A DNA stretch of 64,000 nt from Bradyrhizobium sp. CCBAU 53421 (GTDB lineage Bacteria; Pseudomonadota; Alphaproteobacteria; Rhizobiales; Xanthobacteraceae). A model generated the notes under the pieces. It was not told where the DNA came from and searched no databases. It saw only the letters and a program-made list of their open reading frames with translations. The stretch spans positions 6,758,001 through 6,822,000 of the forward strand of contig NZ_CP030047.1 of NCBI RefSeq assembly GCF_015291625.1, written 5' to 3'. This document shows, one piece after another, positions 16,820 through 26,141 of the stretch (the first letter of the stretch is position 1; the number at the start of each line of letters is the position of its first letter). The position numbers and the translations under genes are program-made.

Positions 16820-17902
16820 TCAAAGTGCTGCCAGCACGGCCTTCGCGACATCGGCGGTGCCGTTGCTGCCGCCGAACTCGAACGGCTTGATACCGCCGGC
16901 ATAGACCTTGTCGACCGCGCGCTCGATGCTTTCAGCCGCTTCGGCAGCGCTCTCAAGCCCGTGCTTGTCGGCGAGCCAGTCCAGCATCATCGCAGCCGAC
17001 AGGATCATCGCGGTCGGGTTGGCCTTGCCCTGCCCCATGATGTCGGGCGCCGTGCCATGGCACGGCTGAAACACCGCGTAGCGGTCACCGATATCGGCCG
17101 ACGGCGCCATGCCCATGCCGCCGATCAGACCGGCGGTAAGGTCGGACAGGATGTCGCCGAACATGTTCTCGGTCACCAAGACGTCGAAGTCCCACGGGCG
17201 CTTGACCAACGCAGCCGCGGTCGCGTCGATGTAGAGGTGGTCGGCCCTGACGTCGGGATGGCGCTTCGCGGTTTCGTCGAAGATGCTCCGGAAGAACGCG
17301 AACGCCTTGAACACGTTTGCCTTGTCGACGCAGGTCAGTCCGCCACCGACGCGGCCGCGCGCCTTGCGGCGTTCGGCAAGCCGGAACGAGAACTCGAACA
17401 GCCGCTCCGAGGTCCGGCGCGTGATCACCATCGTCTCGCGCGCCTCGCTCTCGGTGACGACGCCCTTGCCCATTGATGCGAACAGGCCTTCGGTCGATTC
17501 CCTGATCACCACGAGGTCGATGCCCTTCTGGTCGGCACCGACGATCGTGCTCGGCACGCCCGAAATCAGCCGCGCGGGCCGCACGCCGGCGTAGAGATCG
17601 AAGATCATGCGCAATTCGATCTGCGGCGCGATCTCGGTGTTGTCAGGATAGCGTACCGACGGAAGGCCGCAGGCGCCGAGCAGGATCGCATCGGCCTCCT
17701 CGCAGAGCCGGATCGTGCTCTCCGGCATCGACTTGCCGGTCTCCTTGTAATGGCCAGCGCCGGCCGGCGCCTCGGTGAAGCGGAACTTGAGCCCGGCCGA
17801 TGCCTCGATCTTGCGCAGCACCTCGAGCGCCGGCGCCATCACCTCGGGACCGATACCATCGCCACCGAGGACTGCGATATGGAGTGCGTCGTTGGCGGAC
17901 AT
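16820..17902 (-). CDS. Isocitrate/isopropylmalate dehydrogenase family protein
   Basis: This 360-residue beta-decarboxylating dehydrogenase acts on a 2-hydroxy acid with a 3-carboxyl group, using NAD(P)+ and Mg2+ or Mn2+. Visible features are GGDGIGPEV at the N-terminus, RESTEGLF, the metal-binding region DATAAALVKRPWDFDVLVTENMFGDILSDLTAG, and HGTAPDIMGQGKANP. The start at 17902 has GGAG at good spacing. There are no leuCD genes beside it, so it may act on a tartrate- or homoisocitrate-like substrate rather than in leucine synthesis. A palindromic repeat separates it from the alcohol dehydrogenase gene upstream. Confidence 0.85.
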   Translation of the reverse strand: MSANDALHIAVLGGDGIGPEVMAPALEVLRKIEASAGLKFRFTEAPAGAGHYKETGKSMPESTIRLCEEADAILLGACGLPSVRYPDNTEIAPQIELRMIFDLYAGVRPARLISGVPSTIVGADQKGIDLVVIRESTEGLFASMGKGVVTESEARETMVITRRTSERLFEFSFRLAERRKARGRVGGGLTCVDKANVFKAFAFFRSIFDETAKRHPDVRADHLYIDATAAALVKRPWDFDVLVTENMFGDILSDLTAGLIGGMGMAPSADIGDRYAVFQPCHGTAPDIMGQGKANPTAMILSAAMMLDWLADKHGLESAAEAAESIERAVDKVYAGGIKPFEFGGSNGTADVAKAVLAAL

Positions 17903-17923
17903 GGGAGACTCCGAAAAGATGAT

Positions 17924-17998
17924 CGTCATTCCGGGGCGATGCGCAGCATCGAACCCGGAATCTCGGGATTCCGGGTCTGCTTCGCGCCCCGGAATGAC
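17924..17998. repeat. Nested palindromic intergenic repeat (family A)
   Basis: The outer arms GTCATTCCGGGGCG (17925-17938) and CGCCCCGGAATGAC (17985-17998) pair perfectly. Nested inside is a second perfect 10-bp hairpin (17953-17962 with 17967-17976). This layout matches a repeat common between genes in Bradyrhizobium chromosomes. The outer left arm overlaps the frame extension upstream of the dehydrogenase start. Confidence 0.85.
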
Positions 17999-18009
17999 AG
18001 CAGCGAAAT

Positions 18010-19080
18010 CTACGGCGTCAGCACCGCGCGGCCAACGAGCTGGCCCTTCTGCAGATTGGTCAGCGCCTCGTTCGCCTTGGCGAGCGGCATCGGCGTCACC
18101 GGGATCGCCGGAATCTTCTTCTCGCGCACCAGGTCAAGCAGCTCCTGCGTCTCGCGCAGATTGCCGACATAACTGCCCTGGATGGTGACCGCCTTGATCG
18201 GGATCAGCGGCAACGCCCACGTCGCGCCACCGCCGAACAGGCCGACGATCACGAGCTTGCCGCCCTTGGTCAGGCAGTCGAAGCCGAGCTGCGAGGTCTG
18301 GGCGTTGCCGACCAGGTCGATCGCGGCGCGGATCGGCTGCCCCGCCTTCTTGATGAGCTGCTCCAGCGCGTCGGGCGCCTTGCCGTCGACGGTCGCGAGC
18401 GCGCCGGCGGCTTCGGCCGCCTCGCGCTTCCGGGCGTCGATATCGACCACGATCGCGCCCTTGCCGCCCATCGCCTTCAGCAGCGAGAGTGCCATCAGGC
18501 CAAGGCCACCGGCGCCGAAGATCACGATCGGCGTGTCGAGGTCCTTCTCGACCTTCTTCAGCGCGCTGTAGGTCGTGACTCCGGAGCAGGCGTAAGGCGC
18601 GGCCGTGACCGGATCGAGCCCCTTGAGGTTGAGCAGATATTTCGGATGCGGCACCGTCATGTGATCGGCATAGCCGCCGTCGCAATAAACGCCGAGCGCA
18701 TTCGGCTTGATCGCGCACATGTTCTCGTCGCCGCCGAGGCAGGTCGGACATTTGCCGCAGCCGAGCCAGGGATAGGCCAGCGCGACATCGCCGACCTTGA
18801 GGCCGCCCTTGTCGGCGTCCTTGACGTCAGGCCCGAAGGCCACGATTTCGCCGACAGTCTCATGGCCCATCGTGCGCGGCAGCGAGACGCCGCGATCCTT
18901 CAGTGACAGGGGCTTGCGGCCGTGGCCGAGATCGTAGCCGCCCTCCCAGATGTGCAGGTCGCTGTGGCAGACGCCGGCGGCCTTCACCTTGATCAGCACC
19001 TGCGTGCCCGACGGCTGCGGCGTCGGCTGATCGACTTCTTTCAAGGGGGCGTTGAAATCGACGACCTGGAAACTCTTCAT
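18010..19080 (-). CDS. Zinc-dependent alcohol dehydrogenase (MDR family)
   Basis: This 356-residue NAD(P)-dependent enzyme oxidises alcohols or reduces aldehydes. The catalytic zinc ligands Cys38 (GVCHSD) and His73 (MGHETVGE) and the structural zinc cysteines 108, 111, 114 and 122 (CGKCPTCLGG...NMC) are all present. The Rossmann motif is GAGGLGLMAL. The start at 19080 has GGGAG just ahead; a longer frame to 19209 lacks family similarity. It resembles the AdhP-like and 6-hydroxyhexanoate-dehydrogenase-like enzymes. The neighbours suggest no pathway. Confidence 0.9.
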   Translation of the reverse strand: MKSFQVVDFNAPLKEVDQPTPQPSGTQVLIKVKAAGVCHSDLHIWEGGYDLGHGRKPLSLKDRGVSLPRTMGHETVGEIVAFGPDVKDADKGGLKVGDVALAYPWLGCGKCPTCLGGDENMCAIKPNALGVYCDGGYADHMTVPHPKYLLNLKGLDPVTAAPYACSGVTTYSALKKVEKDLDTPIVIFGAGGLGLMALSLLKAMGGKGAIVVDIDARKREAAEAAGALATVDGKAPDALEQLIKKAGQPIRAAIDLVGNAQTSQLGFDCLTKGGKLVIVGLFGGGATWALPLIPIKAVTIQGSYVGNLRETQELLDLVREKKIPAIPVTPMPLAKANEALTNLQKGQLVGRAVLTP

Positions 19081-19234
19081 CGCTGTTCTCCCGAAGCTTG
19101 TTCTTGAGGCGGACCTTGCCACGCCAGCCCGCCCGGGACAAACGCTCAAGACCCCATTTTCGCGCAAGCCGCCATGCGGCCCGCTCGAATGCCAAGGCCT
19201 GACTTTCAAACCGTGACCATCAAGGCGTGACTAT

Positions 19235-20200
19235 TCAGATCAGCGGATGATGGCAAGCCGCGAACTGGCCGGACGCAACCAGGCGCAGTTCCGGCACCTC
19301 GCTCGAACAGCGCGCATCGGCCCGCGGACAGCGGGTGCGAAAGCGGCAGCCGGAGGGTGGCGCGATCGGCGATGGTGGCTCGCCGACCGGCACGCTCTGG
19401 GTCGGCCGGATATCCGGATCCGGCACCGGGATCGCTTCGATGAGCAGCGCGGTATAAGGATGCGCGGGGCGCGCAAACAGCTGCTCCGACGGACCGACCT
19501 CGCAGAGCCGGCCGAGATACATCACCGCGACGCGATCCGAGACCGCCTTCACCACGGCGAGGTCGTGGGCGATGAACAGCAGGGTCAGGCCGTAGCGCGC
19601 CTTCATCTCCTCCAGCAGATTGAGGATCTGGGCACGGATCGAGACGTCAAGCGCGGATACCGGCTCGTCGCAGATCACGAATTCCGGATTGAGCACCAGC
19701 GAGCGCGCGATGCAGATACGCTGGCATTGTCCGCCGGAGAATTCGTGCGGCAGGCGCCCACTCACCAGCGCGGGATCGAGGCCGACCGCCGACAGCACCT
19801 CGCTGACGCGCCGCTTGCGTTCCTCGGGATCCTTGACGCCCGCGATCACCAGCGGCTCGGCGACGATATCGCCGATCCGCCGCCGCGGATTGAGCGAGGC
19901 AATCGGGTCCTGGAAGATCAGCTGCACGCGCCGGCGCATCTTGCGCAGCGGCTCGCCCTTCAGGGTGGTGAGATCGTGGCCGTCGAACAGCACCTTGCCG
20001 GAGACGGCCTGGCGCAACTGCAGCACGGCGCGGCCGAGCGTCGACTTGCCGCAGCCGGATTCGCCGACCAGCCCCAGCGTCTCGCCGCGCGCGATCTCGA
20101 GGCTGACGCCGGAGACGGCATGGATGGTCTTGCCCCCCACCGAATATTCGACGACGAGGTTTTCCACCTTCATCAGCGGATTGGATGCAGCCTGCAACAT
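19235..20200 (-). CDS. Oligopeptide-type ABC transporter ATPase (OppF/DppF)
   Basis: This 321-residue ATPase is the last gene of the five-gene importer read leftward from 24537. It has Walker A GESGCGKST, signature FSGGQCQRICIARSL, Walker B FVICDEPVSALD and the family C-terminal extension with a Cys cluster (GCRFRTRCPRA...C). The start at 20200 overlaps the stop of the OppD gene (TGATG). The reading frame stays open far upstream to 21193, but that part only shadows the OppD gene in another frame. Confidence 0.92.
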   Translation of the reverse strand: MLQAASNPLMKVENLVVEYSVGGKTIHAVSGVSLEIARGETLGLVGESGCGKSTLGRAVLQLRQAVSGKVLFDGHDLTTLKGEPLRKMRRRVQLIFQDPIASLNPRRRIGDIVAEPLVIAGVKDPEERKRRVSEVLSAVGLDPALVSGRLPHEFSGGQCQRICIARSLVLNPEFVICDEPVSALDVSIRAQILNLLEEMKARYGLTLLFIAHDLAVVKAVSDRVAVMYLGRLCEVGPSEQLFARPAHPYTALLIEAIPVPDPDIRPTQSVPVGEPPSPIAPPSGCRFRTRCPRADARCSSEVPELRLVASGQFAACHHPLI

Positions 20201-21186
20201 CAAGCGCTCCCTCCCGCCGCGATCGGATGGAAGCAGGCGTAGAGATGCTCCAACGTCTCCGCCGGACTGAGCCGCGGCTTCTCCGTGGTGCAGCGCCCGG
20301 CGGAATAGCGGCAGCGCGGCGAGAACGAGCAGCCCTTGAGCGGCCGGGTCGGATCGGGCGGCCGTCCGGAAATCGCCGGCAGCGGCGTATGCGGCGCGAC
20401 ATCGAGCTTCGGCAGCGCGGCAAGCAGCGCCTCGGTGTAGGGCATCCGCATTTGCTTGAACAAGGCTGGCGTCGGCGCGCGCTCGACGACCCGCCCCGCA
20501 TACATCACCGCGACCTCGTCGGTGCGGCCGGCGACCACGCCGAGGTCGTGCGTGATGATGATCATCGCCATGTGCCGGCGCTGCTGCTCGCGCGCCAGGA
20601 GATCGAGGATCTGGGCCTGGATCGTGACGTCGAGCGCCGTGGTCGGCTCGTCGGCGATCAGCAGTTTTGGCTCGCAGGACAGCGCCACCGCGATCGCGAC
20701 GCGCTGACGCATGCCGCCTGAGAGCTGATGCGGATACTGCGCCAGCCGCTGCTCGGGCGCGGGAATGCCGACCGCCGCCAAGAGTTCGATGCTGCGCTGC
20801 CTCGCCTGGGCAAGATCGAGCTCGAGATGTTCGACAATGGTCTCGATCAGCTGGGTGCCGATGGTCAGCACCGGATTGAGCGAGGTCATGGGATCCTGGA
20901 ACACCACCGCCAGCGAGCGGCCGCGCAGCTTGCGCAATCTCTCCGCCGACAGTGTCGTGAGATCCTGGCCGTCGAACATCACGCGGCCGGACAGCTTCGC
21001 CTTCTTCGGCAGCAGCTGCAGGACAGCCCGCGACAGCATGGTCTTGCCACAACCGGACTCGCCGACAATGCCGAGCGTTTTGCCGGCGCCTACGGCGAGA
21101 TCGACGTGATCGACCGCCCGCAGATTGCCGCGCGGCGTCGGCAGGTCGACCACCGCGTTCTCGACCGAAAGCAGCGCCCCGCTCAT
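20200..21186 (-). CDS. Oligopeptide-type ABC transporter ATPase (OppD/DppD)
   Basis: This 328-residue ATPase pairs with the OppF-type subunit to power the importer. It shows Walker [10 protein letters not shown], signature [15 protein letters not shown], Walker [13 protein letters not shown] and the C-terminal [15 protein letters not shown] motif of the peptide-transporter subfamily. It overlaps the genes on both sides (4 bases with the permease, 1 base with OppF), so the operon is translationally coupled. Confidence 0.92.
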   Translation of the reverse strand: MSGALLSVENAVVDLPTPRGNLRAVDHVDLAVGAGKTLGIVGESGCGKTMLSRAVLQLLPKKAKLSGRVMFDGQDLTTLSAERLRKLRGRSLAVVFQDPMTSLNPVLTIGTQLIETIVEHLELDLAQARQRSIELLAAVGIPAPEQRLAQYPHQLSGGMRQRVAIAVALSCEPKLLIADEPTTALDVTIQAQILDLLAREQQRRHMAMIIITHDLGVVAGRTDEVAVMYAGRVVERAPTPALFKQMRMPYTEALLAALPKLDVAPHTPLPAISGRPPDPTRPLKGCSFSPRCRYSAGRCTTEKPRLSPAETLEHLYACFHPIAAGGSA

Positions 21187-22052
21187 AGCGCACCCTGCCT
21201 GGGGTCGGTCAGCGCGCGCATCGTGTCGCCGATCAGGTTGAACGAAAGCACCGTCAGGAACATCGCGATCGCCGGAATGAAGGCGAGTTGCGGCGCCACC
21301 TCGAGGCTTTCACGTCCCTCCCCGATCATACTGCCCCAACTCGAGATCGGCGGCGGCACGCCGAGGCCGAGGAACGACAGCGAGCCCTCGACCACGATCG
21401 TCACGGCGACGCCGAGCAGGAAGAACGCGACCAGCGGCAGCAGCACGTTCGGCAGCAGCTCACGCAGCAGGATGCGCGCATGGGTGGCGCCGAGCGCCTG
21501 CGCCGCGACGACGAATTCGCGCCGCGCCAGCGTCAAGGTCGCGGCCCGCGCCACCCGCATGAAGGCGGGAATCCCGAGCACGCCGAGGATGCAGGTCAGG
21601 TTGAAGATCGACTGGCCGAGATAGGCGGTGACCGCAAGCGCCAGGATCAGTGGCGGGAATGCCAGCAGCACATCCATGCTGCCGACCACGAAGGATTCGA
21701 AACGGCCGCGGAAATAGCCGGCGAGGATGCCGAGCGCGCCGCCGATGGTGACCCCGATCATCGGTGCGCAGAGGCCGACGATCAGCGAGATGCGCGCGCC
21801 ATAGATCAGCCGCGACAGCTCGTCGCGGCCGAGGCCGTCGGTGCCGAGCCAATGCTCGGCCGAGATCGGCGCCCGCCGCTCCAGCATGTCCATGTCGGTC
21901 GGGCTCGGCAGCGGCAGGAAGTCGGCGAAGATCGCGACCGCGAACACCAGCACCATCCAGCCGATCGCGAACCAGAACAGCATGCCGAGCCGGCGGCGCC
22001 GCACCGGTGTCGCAACGGCCTCGTCCTCGAGGCTCAGCTCAAGCGTGGCCAT
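21183..22052 (-). CDS. Oligopeptide-type ABC transporter permease (OppC/DppC)
   Basis: This 289-residue inner-membrane permease has an N-terminal TM segment, a short periplasmic part with HWLGTDGLGRDELSRLIYGA, and a five-helix BPD-transport core. The coupling motif reads ALGATHARILLRELLPN. The motif HWLGTDxxGRDxxSR is typical of DppC-type subunits. It overlaps the OppB gene by 14 bases. Confidence 0.92.
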   Translation of the reverse strand: MATLELSLEDEAVATPVRRRRLGMLFWFAIGWMVLVFAVAIFADFLPLPSPTDMDMLERRAPISAEHWLGTDGLGRDELSRLIYGARISLIVGLCAPMIGVTIGGALGILAGYFRGRFESFVVGSMDVLLAFPPLILALAVTAYLGQSIFNLTCILGVLGIPAFMRVARAATLTLARREFVVAAQALGATHARILLRELLPNVLLPLVAFFLLGVAVTIVVEGSLSFLGLGVPPPISSWGSMIGEGRESLEVAPQLAFIPAIAMFLTVLSFNLIGDTMRALTDPRQGAL

Positions 22053-22989
22053 GGCGGATCCTCGGGTCGAGCACGGCGTACAGCAGGTCGACGATGAAGT
22101 TCATGATCACGAAGCCCGCCGCGACCAGCAGCACCACGCCCTGCAGGATGATGAGGTCGCGGGTATAGATCGCGCCGACCAGCAGGCGGCCGATCCCCGG
22201 CAGAGCGAAAATGGACTCGACGATGACGGCGCCGCCGATCAGACGGCCGATATTGATGCCGGTGATGGTGACGAGGGTCAGCGACGACGGCTTCAGCGCG
22301 TGCACGAACAGGATGCGCGCAGGCTTGAGGCCCTTCGCCTTGGCGAGCGCGATATAGTCCTCCTGCAGCGCTGCGATCATGTCGGAGCGCAACACCCGCA
22401 TGATGCCCGGCCATTCCGCAAGCCCGAGCGTCAGCGCCGGCAGCACCATGAAGCGCAGGTTGGCGACCGGGTCCTCGGTGAACGGCACGTAGCCCGTTGC
22501 CGGCAACAGCCGCAGCTCGACCGCAAACAAATAGATCAGGAGGATCGCGGACAGGAAGGTCGGCACCGACAGCATGCCGAAGGCCGATCCGGTCATGAGG
22601 CGGTCGAACGCGGAGCCCGCCTTGGCGGCGCAGGCGATCGCGAGCGGCACGCCGATCACAAGCCCGATCAGCTCGGCCAGGATCATCAGCTCGAACGAGA
22701 TCGGGACGCGTTCGCTGACCGCCTGCCACACGGTCTGCCCAGTGCGGAAGGATCGTCCGAAATCACCCTGCAGAATGTGCCACAGCCAGCCGAGATAGCG
22801 CAGCCAGATCGGCTGATCGAGCCCCAAGTCGTGACGCAGGGCCGCGACGTTCTCAGGCGTCGCCTGGTCGCCGAGGATCACGTAAGCGAGATCGCCGGGC
22901 AGCAGCGAGGCGATCACGAAAGTCAGGACCGAGACCGCGATCAGCACCGGCACCAGGTACAGGAGCCTGCGCGCGACAAAGAACAGCAT
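22039..22989 (-). CDS. Oligopeptide-type ABC transporter permease (OppB/DppB)
   Basis: This 316-residue inner-membrane permease starts with the family hallmark RRLLYLVPVLIAVSVLTFVI and has the LRHDLGLDQPIWLRYLGWL segment. The coupling region reads AKAKGLKPARILFVHALKPS. It begins 6 bases after the binding-protein gene stop, in the same operon. Confidence 0.92.
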   Translation of the reverse strand: MLFFVARRLLYLVPVLIAVSVLTFVIASLLPGDLAYVILGDQATPENVAALRHDLGLDQPIWLRYLGWLWHILQGDFGRSFRTGQTVWQAVSERVPISFELMILAELIGLVIGVPLAIACAAKAGSAFDRLMTGSAFGMLSVPTFLSAILLIYLFAVELRLLPATGYVPFTEDPVANLRFMVLPALTLGLAEWPGIMRVLRSDMIAALQEDYIALAKAKGLKPARILFVHALKPSSLTLVTITGINIGRLIGGAVIVESIFALPGIGRLLVGAIYTRDLIILQGVVLLVAAGFVIMNFIVDLLYAVLDPRIRHGHA

Positions 22990-22995
22990 GAAAGG

Positions 22996-24537
22996 CTATT
23001 CCTTCCAGGCGTAGGAGACGTCGAGCACTCCGTTGAACATTTTCGGCACGCCCTTCACCTTCACGCTCGAGAGCGCGTAGTAGGTGTTCTGGAAGGTCCA
23101 GAACCAGATCGCCTCCTTGTTGATCAGGCGGCTGATCGCGCAATAGTCCTCGGTACGCTGAGCGACATCGGCGGTGGTTCGCGCATGCTCCAGCAGCCGG
23201 TCGAGTTCCGGATTGGAGTAGTTCGCCAGCGCGACCGGGCTGCCGGTGTGGAAATTGGCGTACATCTGCGGATCGGGATCGGCGAGATCGACGATGCGCC
23301 ACGGCGTGAGCTGGAACTGGCGCATGAAGGCGCGCGGCGGAATGGTCGCCTGATCGACCTGCTCGATCTCCATGTTGGCGCCGATGCGCTTCCAGAATTG
23401 CTGCAGCACCTGACCGCCAGTGCGGCCGCGCGGCGTCGCCGTGACCAGCATCTTGAACTCGACCGGTTTGCCGTAGTCCTTGAGCAGCGCCTTGGCCTTT
23501 TCGACATCGAACGGCAACGCGCCGTCATCCTTGCACTTCACCCAGGAACCGTCGCCGTAGGGATTGCTGGCCGGTCGCGCCAGGCCATTGGTAATCGCTT
23601 GCGACATCTTGTTGCGGTCGAGCGCCATCACCAGCGCCTGGCGCACGCGTACGTCGTCGAACGGCGGGACCTTGGTGTTGAAGGCAGCGACTGCGGCCCC
23701 CGAGCCCTCATAGGTATGGACGGTCAGACTCGTGTCCTTGCGCGCCTTGATAATGTTGTCGGCGTCGGCCTCGTCGTCCCAGATGATGTCGGCCTCGCCC
23801 GATTGCAGGGAGGCAAAGCGCGACTGCGCGTCCGGCAGCGGCTTCAGGATGATGCGGTCGAGATAGGGCTTGCCCTTGTCCCAATAATCCGGGTTCTTCT
23901 CCAGCACCATGCGATCGCCGGCAGTCCAGGATTTCAGGATGTAGGGGCCGGTGCCGACGGGATTGCGATTGTAGTCGTCGCCCTTGGTCTTCCAGGCCGT
24001 CGGCGACTGCATCACATTGTTGGAGCTTTGAATGGATTGCGTCGCCGGGAAGTTCACCGCCGGGTCGCTGAAATTGTAGCGCACCGTGAGGTCATCGATG
24101 ACGTCCACGCTTTTGATGCTGGTAATGTAGAACGCGCAGCGGCACTTGTTGGCCGGATCCTTCTGGCGGTCGAAGTTCTCCTTCACCGCCTGCGCATTGA
24201 ACGGCGTGCCGTCGTGGAATTTGACGCCCGGCCGCAGCTTGATGGTCCAGGTCTTGAAGTCCTCGGCATGCTCCCAGGACAGCGCGAGCTTCGGTACCGG
24301 CTCGCCCTTCCCGTCGAGCGTCATCAGCGTGTCGAAGATCGCGGCCGCCGCGGTGTTGGCCGATGTGTCGTAGACGCCGACCTTGAGCGGGTCGAAGCCC
24401 GGAATGTCCAGTTCCTGGCCGACGGTGAGCGTACCGCCCTGCTTCTGCGCATGGGCCGGTGCAGCGAACGCTGCTGCGCCTAATCCCGCCACAAGAAATA
24501 TGCGCGCAACCGCGTGCGCGCGCCCGGCCAACTTCAT
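22996..24537 (-). CDS. Family 5 ABC transporter substrate-binding protein (dipeptide/oligopeptide type)
   Basis: This 513-residue periplasmic protein has a Sec signal peptide ending APAHAQ. It has the SBP_bac_5 core (GGTLTVGQELDIPGFDPLKV, then TWTIKLRPGVKFHDGTPFNAQAV). GGAGGGAG precedes the ATG, making this the first gene of the operon SBP-B-C-D-F. The subfamily takes up peptides, glutathione, opines or nickel chelates; the sequence does not decide which. Two palindromic repeats lie upstream, between it and the CoA-transferase gene. Confidence 0.9.
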   Translation of the reverse strand: MKLAGRAHAVARIFLVAGLGAAAFAAPAHAQKQGGTLTVGQELDIPGFDPLKVGVYDTSANTAAAAIFDTLMTLDGKGEPVPKLALSWEHAEDFKTWTIKLRPGVKFHDGTPFNAQAVKENFDRQKDPANKCRCAFYITSIKSVDVIDDLTVRYNFSDPAVNFPATQSIQSSNNVMQSPTAWKTKGDDYNRNPVGTGPYILKSWTAGDRMVLEKNPDYWDKGKPYLDRIILKPLPDAQSRFASLQSGEADIIWDDEADADNIIKARKDTSLTVHTYEGSGAAVAAFNTKVPPFDDVRVRQALVMALDRNKMSQAITNGLARPASNPYGDGSWVKCKDDGALPFDVEKAKALLKDYGKPVEFKMLVTATPRGRTGGQVLQQFWKRIGANMEIEQVDQATIPPRAFMRQFQLTPWRIVDLADPDPQMYANFHTGSPVALANYSNPELDRLLEHARTTADVAQRTEDYCAISRLINKEAIWFWTFQNTYYALSSVKVKGVPKMFNGVLDVSYAWKE

Positions 24538-24656
24538 CGATGCTCCCTCCCAAGTGGGCGACGTCCGGTGTTCCGGATCGTCGTATGTCGGGCGGCAGCT
24601 TGTCCGGAATCGTCGCGCGCGACAAGACCGTAAAACGGATGAAAAGCCGCAGGGCG

Positions 24657-24690
24657 ATCACGATGCGATCTCGTAAGCTCGCATCGTGAT
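24657..24690. repeat. Perfect 12-bp inverted repeat
   Basis: ATCACGATGCGA (24657-24668) and TCGCATCGTGAT (24679-24690) form a perfect stem with a 10-base loop, downstream of the CoA-transferase gene. It may act as a terminator, but no T-run follows. Confidence 0.75.
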
Positions 24691-24706
24691 CTCATCTGCT
24701 TGTTCG

Positions 24707-24752
24707 AGCATGATCTTTCGGAAAGCCGGTACCCACTTTTCCGGATCATGCT
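24707..24752. repeat. Palindromic intergenic repeat (family B)
   Basis: AGCATGATC (24707-24715) and GATCATGCT (24744-24752) flank an imperfect inner palindrome (TTTCGGAAA...TTTTCCG). The layout is that of a repeat scattered in Bradyrhizobium genomes. The right arm abuts the stop codon of the CoA-transferase gene. Confidence 0.75.
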
Positions 24753-25985
24753 TTAACTGCTCGCCGCCTTTGCCGGTTGCGCTGCGAAGCCTGCGATCTG
24801 AACCTCGGAGAGGCCGATCTCATTCAGATAGGACAGCGTGTGCTCGCCGAGCGTCGACATCCGCTTGCGTGCGCCGACCGCAGCGCCCGACATCCGGAAC
24901 GGCAGATTGAGCACCTTGAAGCTGCCCCCGCCGTCCGCAACCTCGGCCAATGCGCGGCGATGGGCGATTTGCGGATCGGCGAGTGCCTCGCGCACCGTGC
25001 GATAGGCCGACGACGGCACGCCATATTCATTGAGCGCGGCAAGGCAAGCCTGCGTGCTGACCGCGCGCGACCACGCCTCGACGCCCTCCATCAGGCCGGC
25101 CCAATTGTCCCGCCGATCGGAATATTTGGCGAAGCGCGGATCGGACACCCATTCGGGCCGGCCGATCACCTGCATCAGGTTCTGGAACGTCTTCTCGCTG
25201 GCGATCGCCACCATCACGTAGCCGTCGGTGGTTTCGATCGGGCCGAACATCGGCCGCTGGGTCTGCTTCACCTCGAATTGCGACCACTGCAACTCGTTCA
25301 GGGTCAGGCTCAGCATCGACTCCAGCATCGAGACATCGATGTGCTGGCCCTTGCCGCTGGCGCTGCGCTGATAGAGCGCAGCCGAGATCGCGCCGAAGGC
25401 GTAGACCCCGGTCAGCACGTCGGCGTGATAGATGCCGCAATAATCCGGCCGGCTGCGGCCCGGCTGGTAGGCGAGATGCGCCATCTCGTAGCCCGAGGCG
25501 GCATGGATCACCGGCGCATAGGCCGGCAATTCCGCCGACGGGCCGGTCTGGCCGTAGCCGGAGATCGAGCAAAAGATCAGCTTCGGATTGATGTCCCGGA
25601 CCGAGGCATAATCGAGCTTGAGCCGCCGCATCACGCCGGGGCGGAAATTCTCCACCAGCACGTCGGCGGTGGCGATCAGCCGGCGCACGGCTTCGACGCC
25701 GGCCGGCGACTTCAGATCGAGCACCAGGCTGTTCTTGCCGATATTGAGCTGGCCGAACGCCGTCGAGCAATTGTTGCGCACCGGCGGCCGCGTCCGCATC
25801 GTCTCGCCCTCGGCGGGCTCGATCTTGATCACCTCCGCGCCCATGTCGGCGAGCATCCGCGTGCAATGAGGTCCGGCGATCGTGGTCGAAAAATCGAGCA
25901 CGCGAAGGCCGTCAAAGCTCCGTGTCAAATTCCCCTCATCGTCAGCAGCTATTGTCGTTGCCAAGGCTTCCTCCAGCTTCGTCAT
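24753..25985 (-). CDS. CaiB/BaiF-type CoA-transferase
   Basis: This 410-residue family III CoA-transferase moves CoA between carboxylic acids (formyl-CoA, succinyl-CoA, carnitine or related). Segments FDGLRVLDFSTTIAGPHCTRMLADMGAEVIKIEP, with the Asp of LDLKSPAG and NFRPGVMRRLKLDY, are diagnostic. The ATG at 25985 is selected from family length; no strong ribosome site is seen, and the frame is open to 26120. It lies upstream of the peptide-type ABC operon, separated by 215 bases of repeats, and divergent from the glycogen synthase gene. The substrate is unknown. Confidence 0.88.
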   Translation of the reverse strand: MTKLEEALATTIAADDEGNLTRSFDGLRVLDFSTTIAGPHCTRMLADMGAEVIKIEPAEGETMRTRPPVRNNCSTAFGQLNIGKNSLVLDLKSPAGVEAVRRLIATADVLVENFRPGVMRRLKLDYASVRDINPKLIFCSISGYGQTGPSAELPAYAPVIHAASGYEMAHLAYQPGRSRPDYCGIYHADVLTGVYAFGAISAALYQRSASGKGQHIDVSMLESMLSLTLNELQWSQFEVKQTQRPMFGPIETTDGYVMVAIASEKTFQNLMQVIGRPEWVSDPRFAKYSDRRDNWAGLMEGVEAWSRAVSTQACLAALNEYGVPSSAYRTVREALADPQIAHRRALAEVADGGGSFKVLNLPFRMSGAAVGARKRMSTLGEHTLSYLNEIGLSEVQIAGFAAQPAKAASS

Positions 25986-26141
25986 GATGCGTCGTTCGGC
26001 GCGGCGTGACCCTAAAGTGAGCCGCCCTGACAGGAAAGCGTCTCGTCCAGACCGGGACCGCGGGCCGTCTTGCATTTTACTCAAAGGCAGATTGGACCCG
26101 ATCTTGCATAGCCCTGTCACGGGCTGGAACGAGGGCGCTTG

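Noticed and set aside
19235..21193. A 652-codon frame that could be read as a fused ATPase
   Set aside because: Only the part from 20200 down encodes an ATPase; the rest is OppD read in the wrong frame. OppD itself has all motifs in its own frame.
21841..24483. 880-codon open frame on the + strand, opposite the peptide-importer genes
   Set aside because: It is antisense to three well-supported ABC genes; its predicted product is rich in Arg, Asp, Gln and His with no domain pattern. In GC-rich DNA the complement of a biased gene often stays open.
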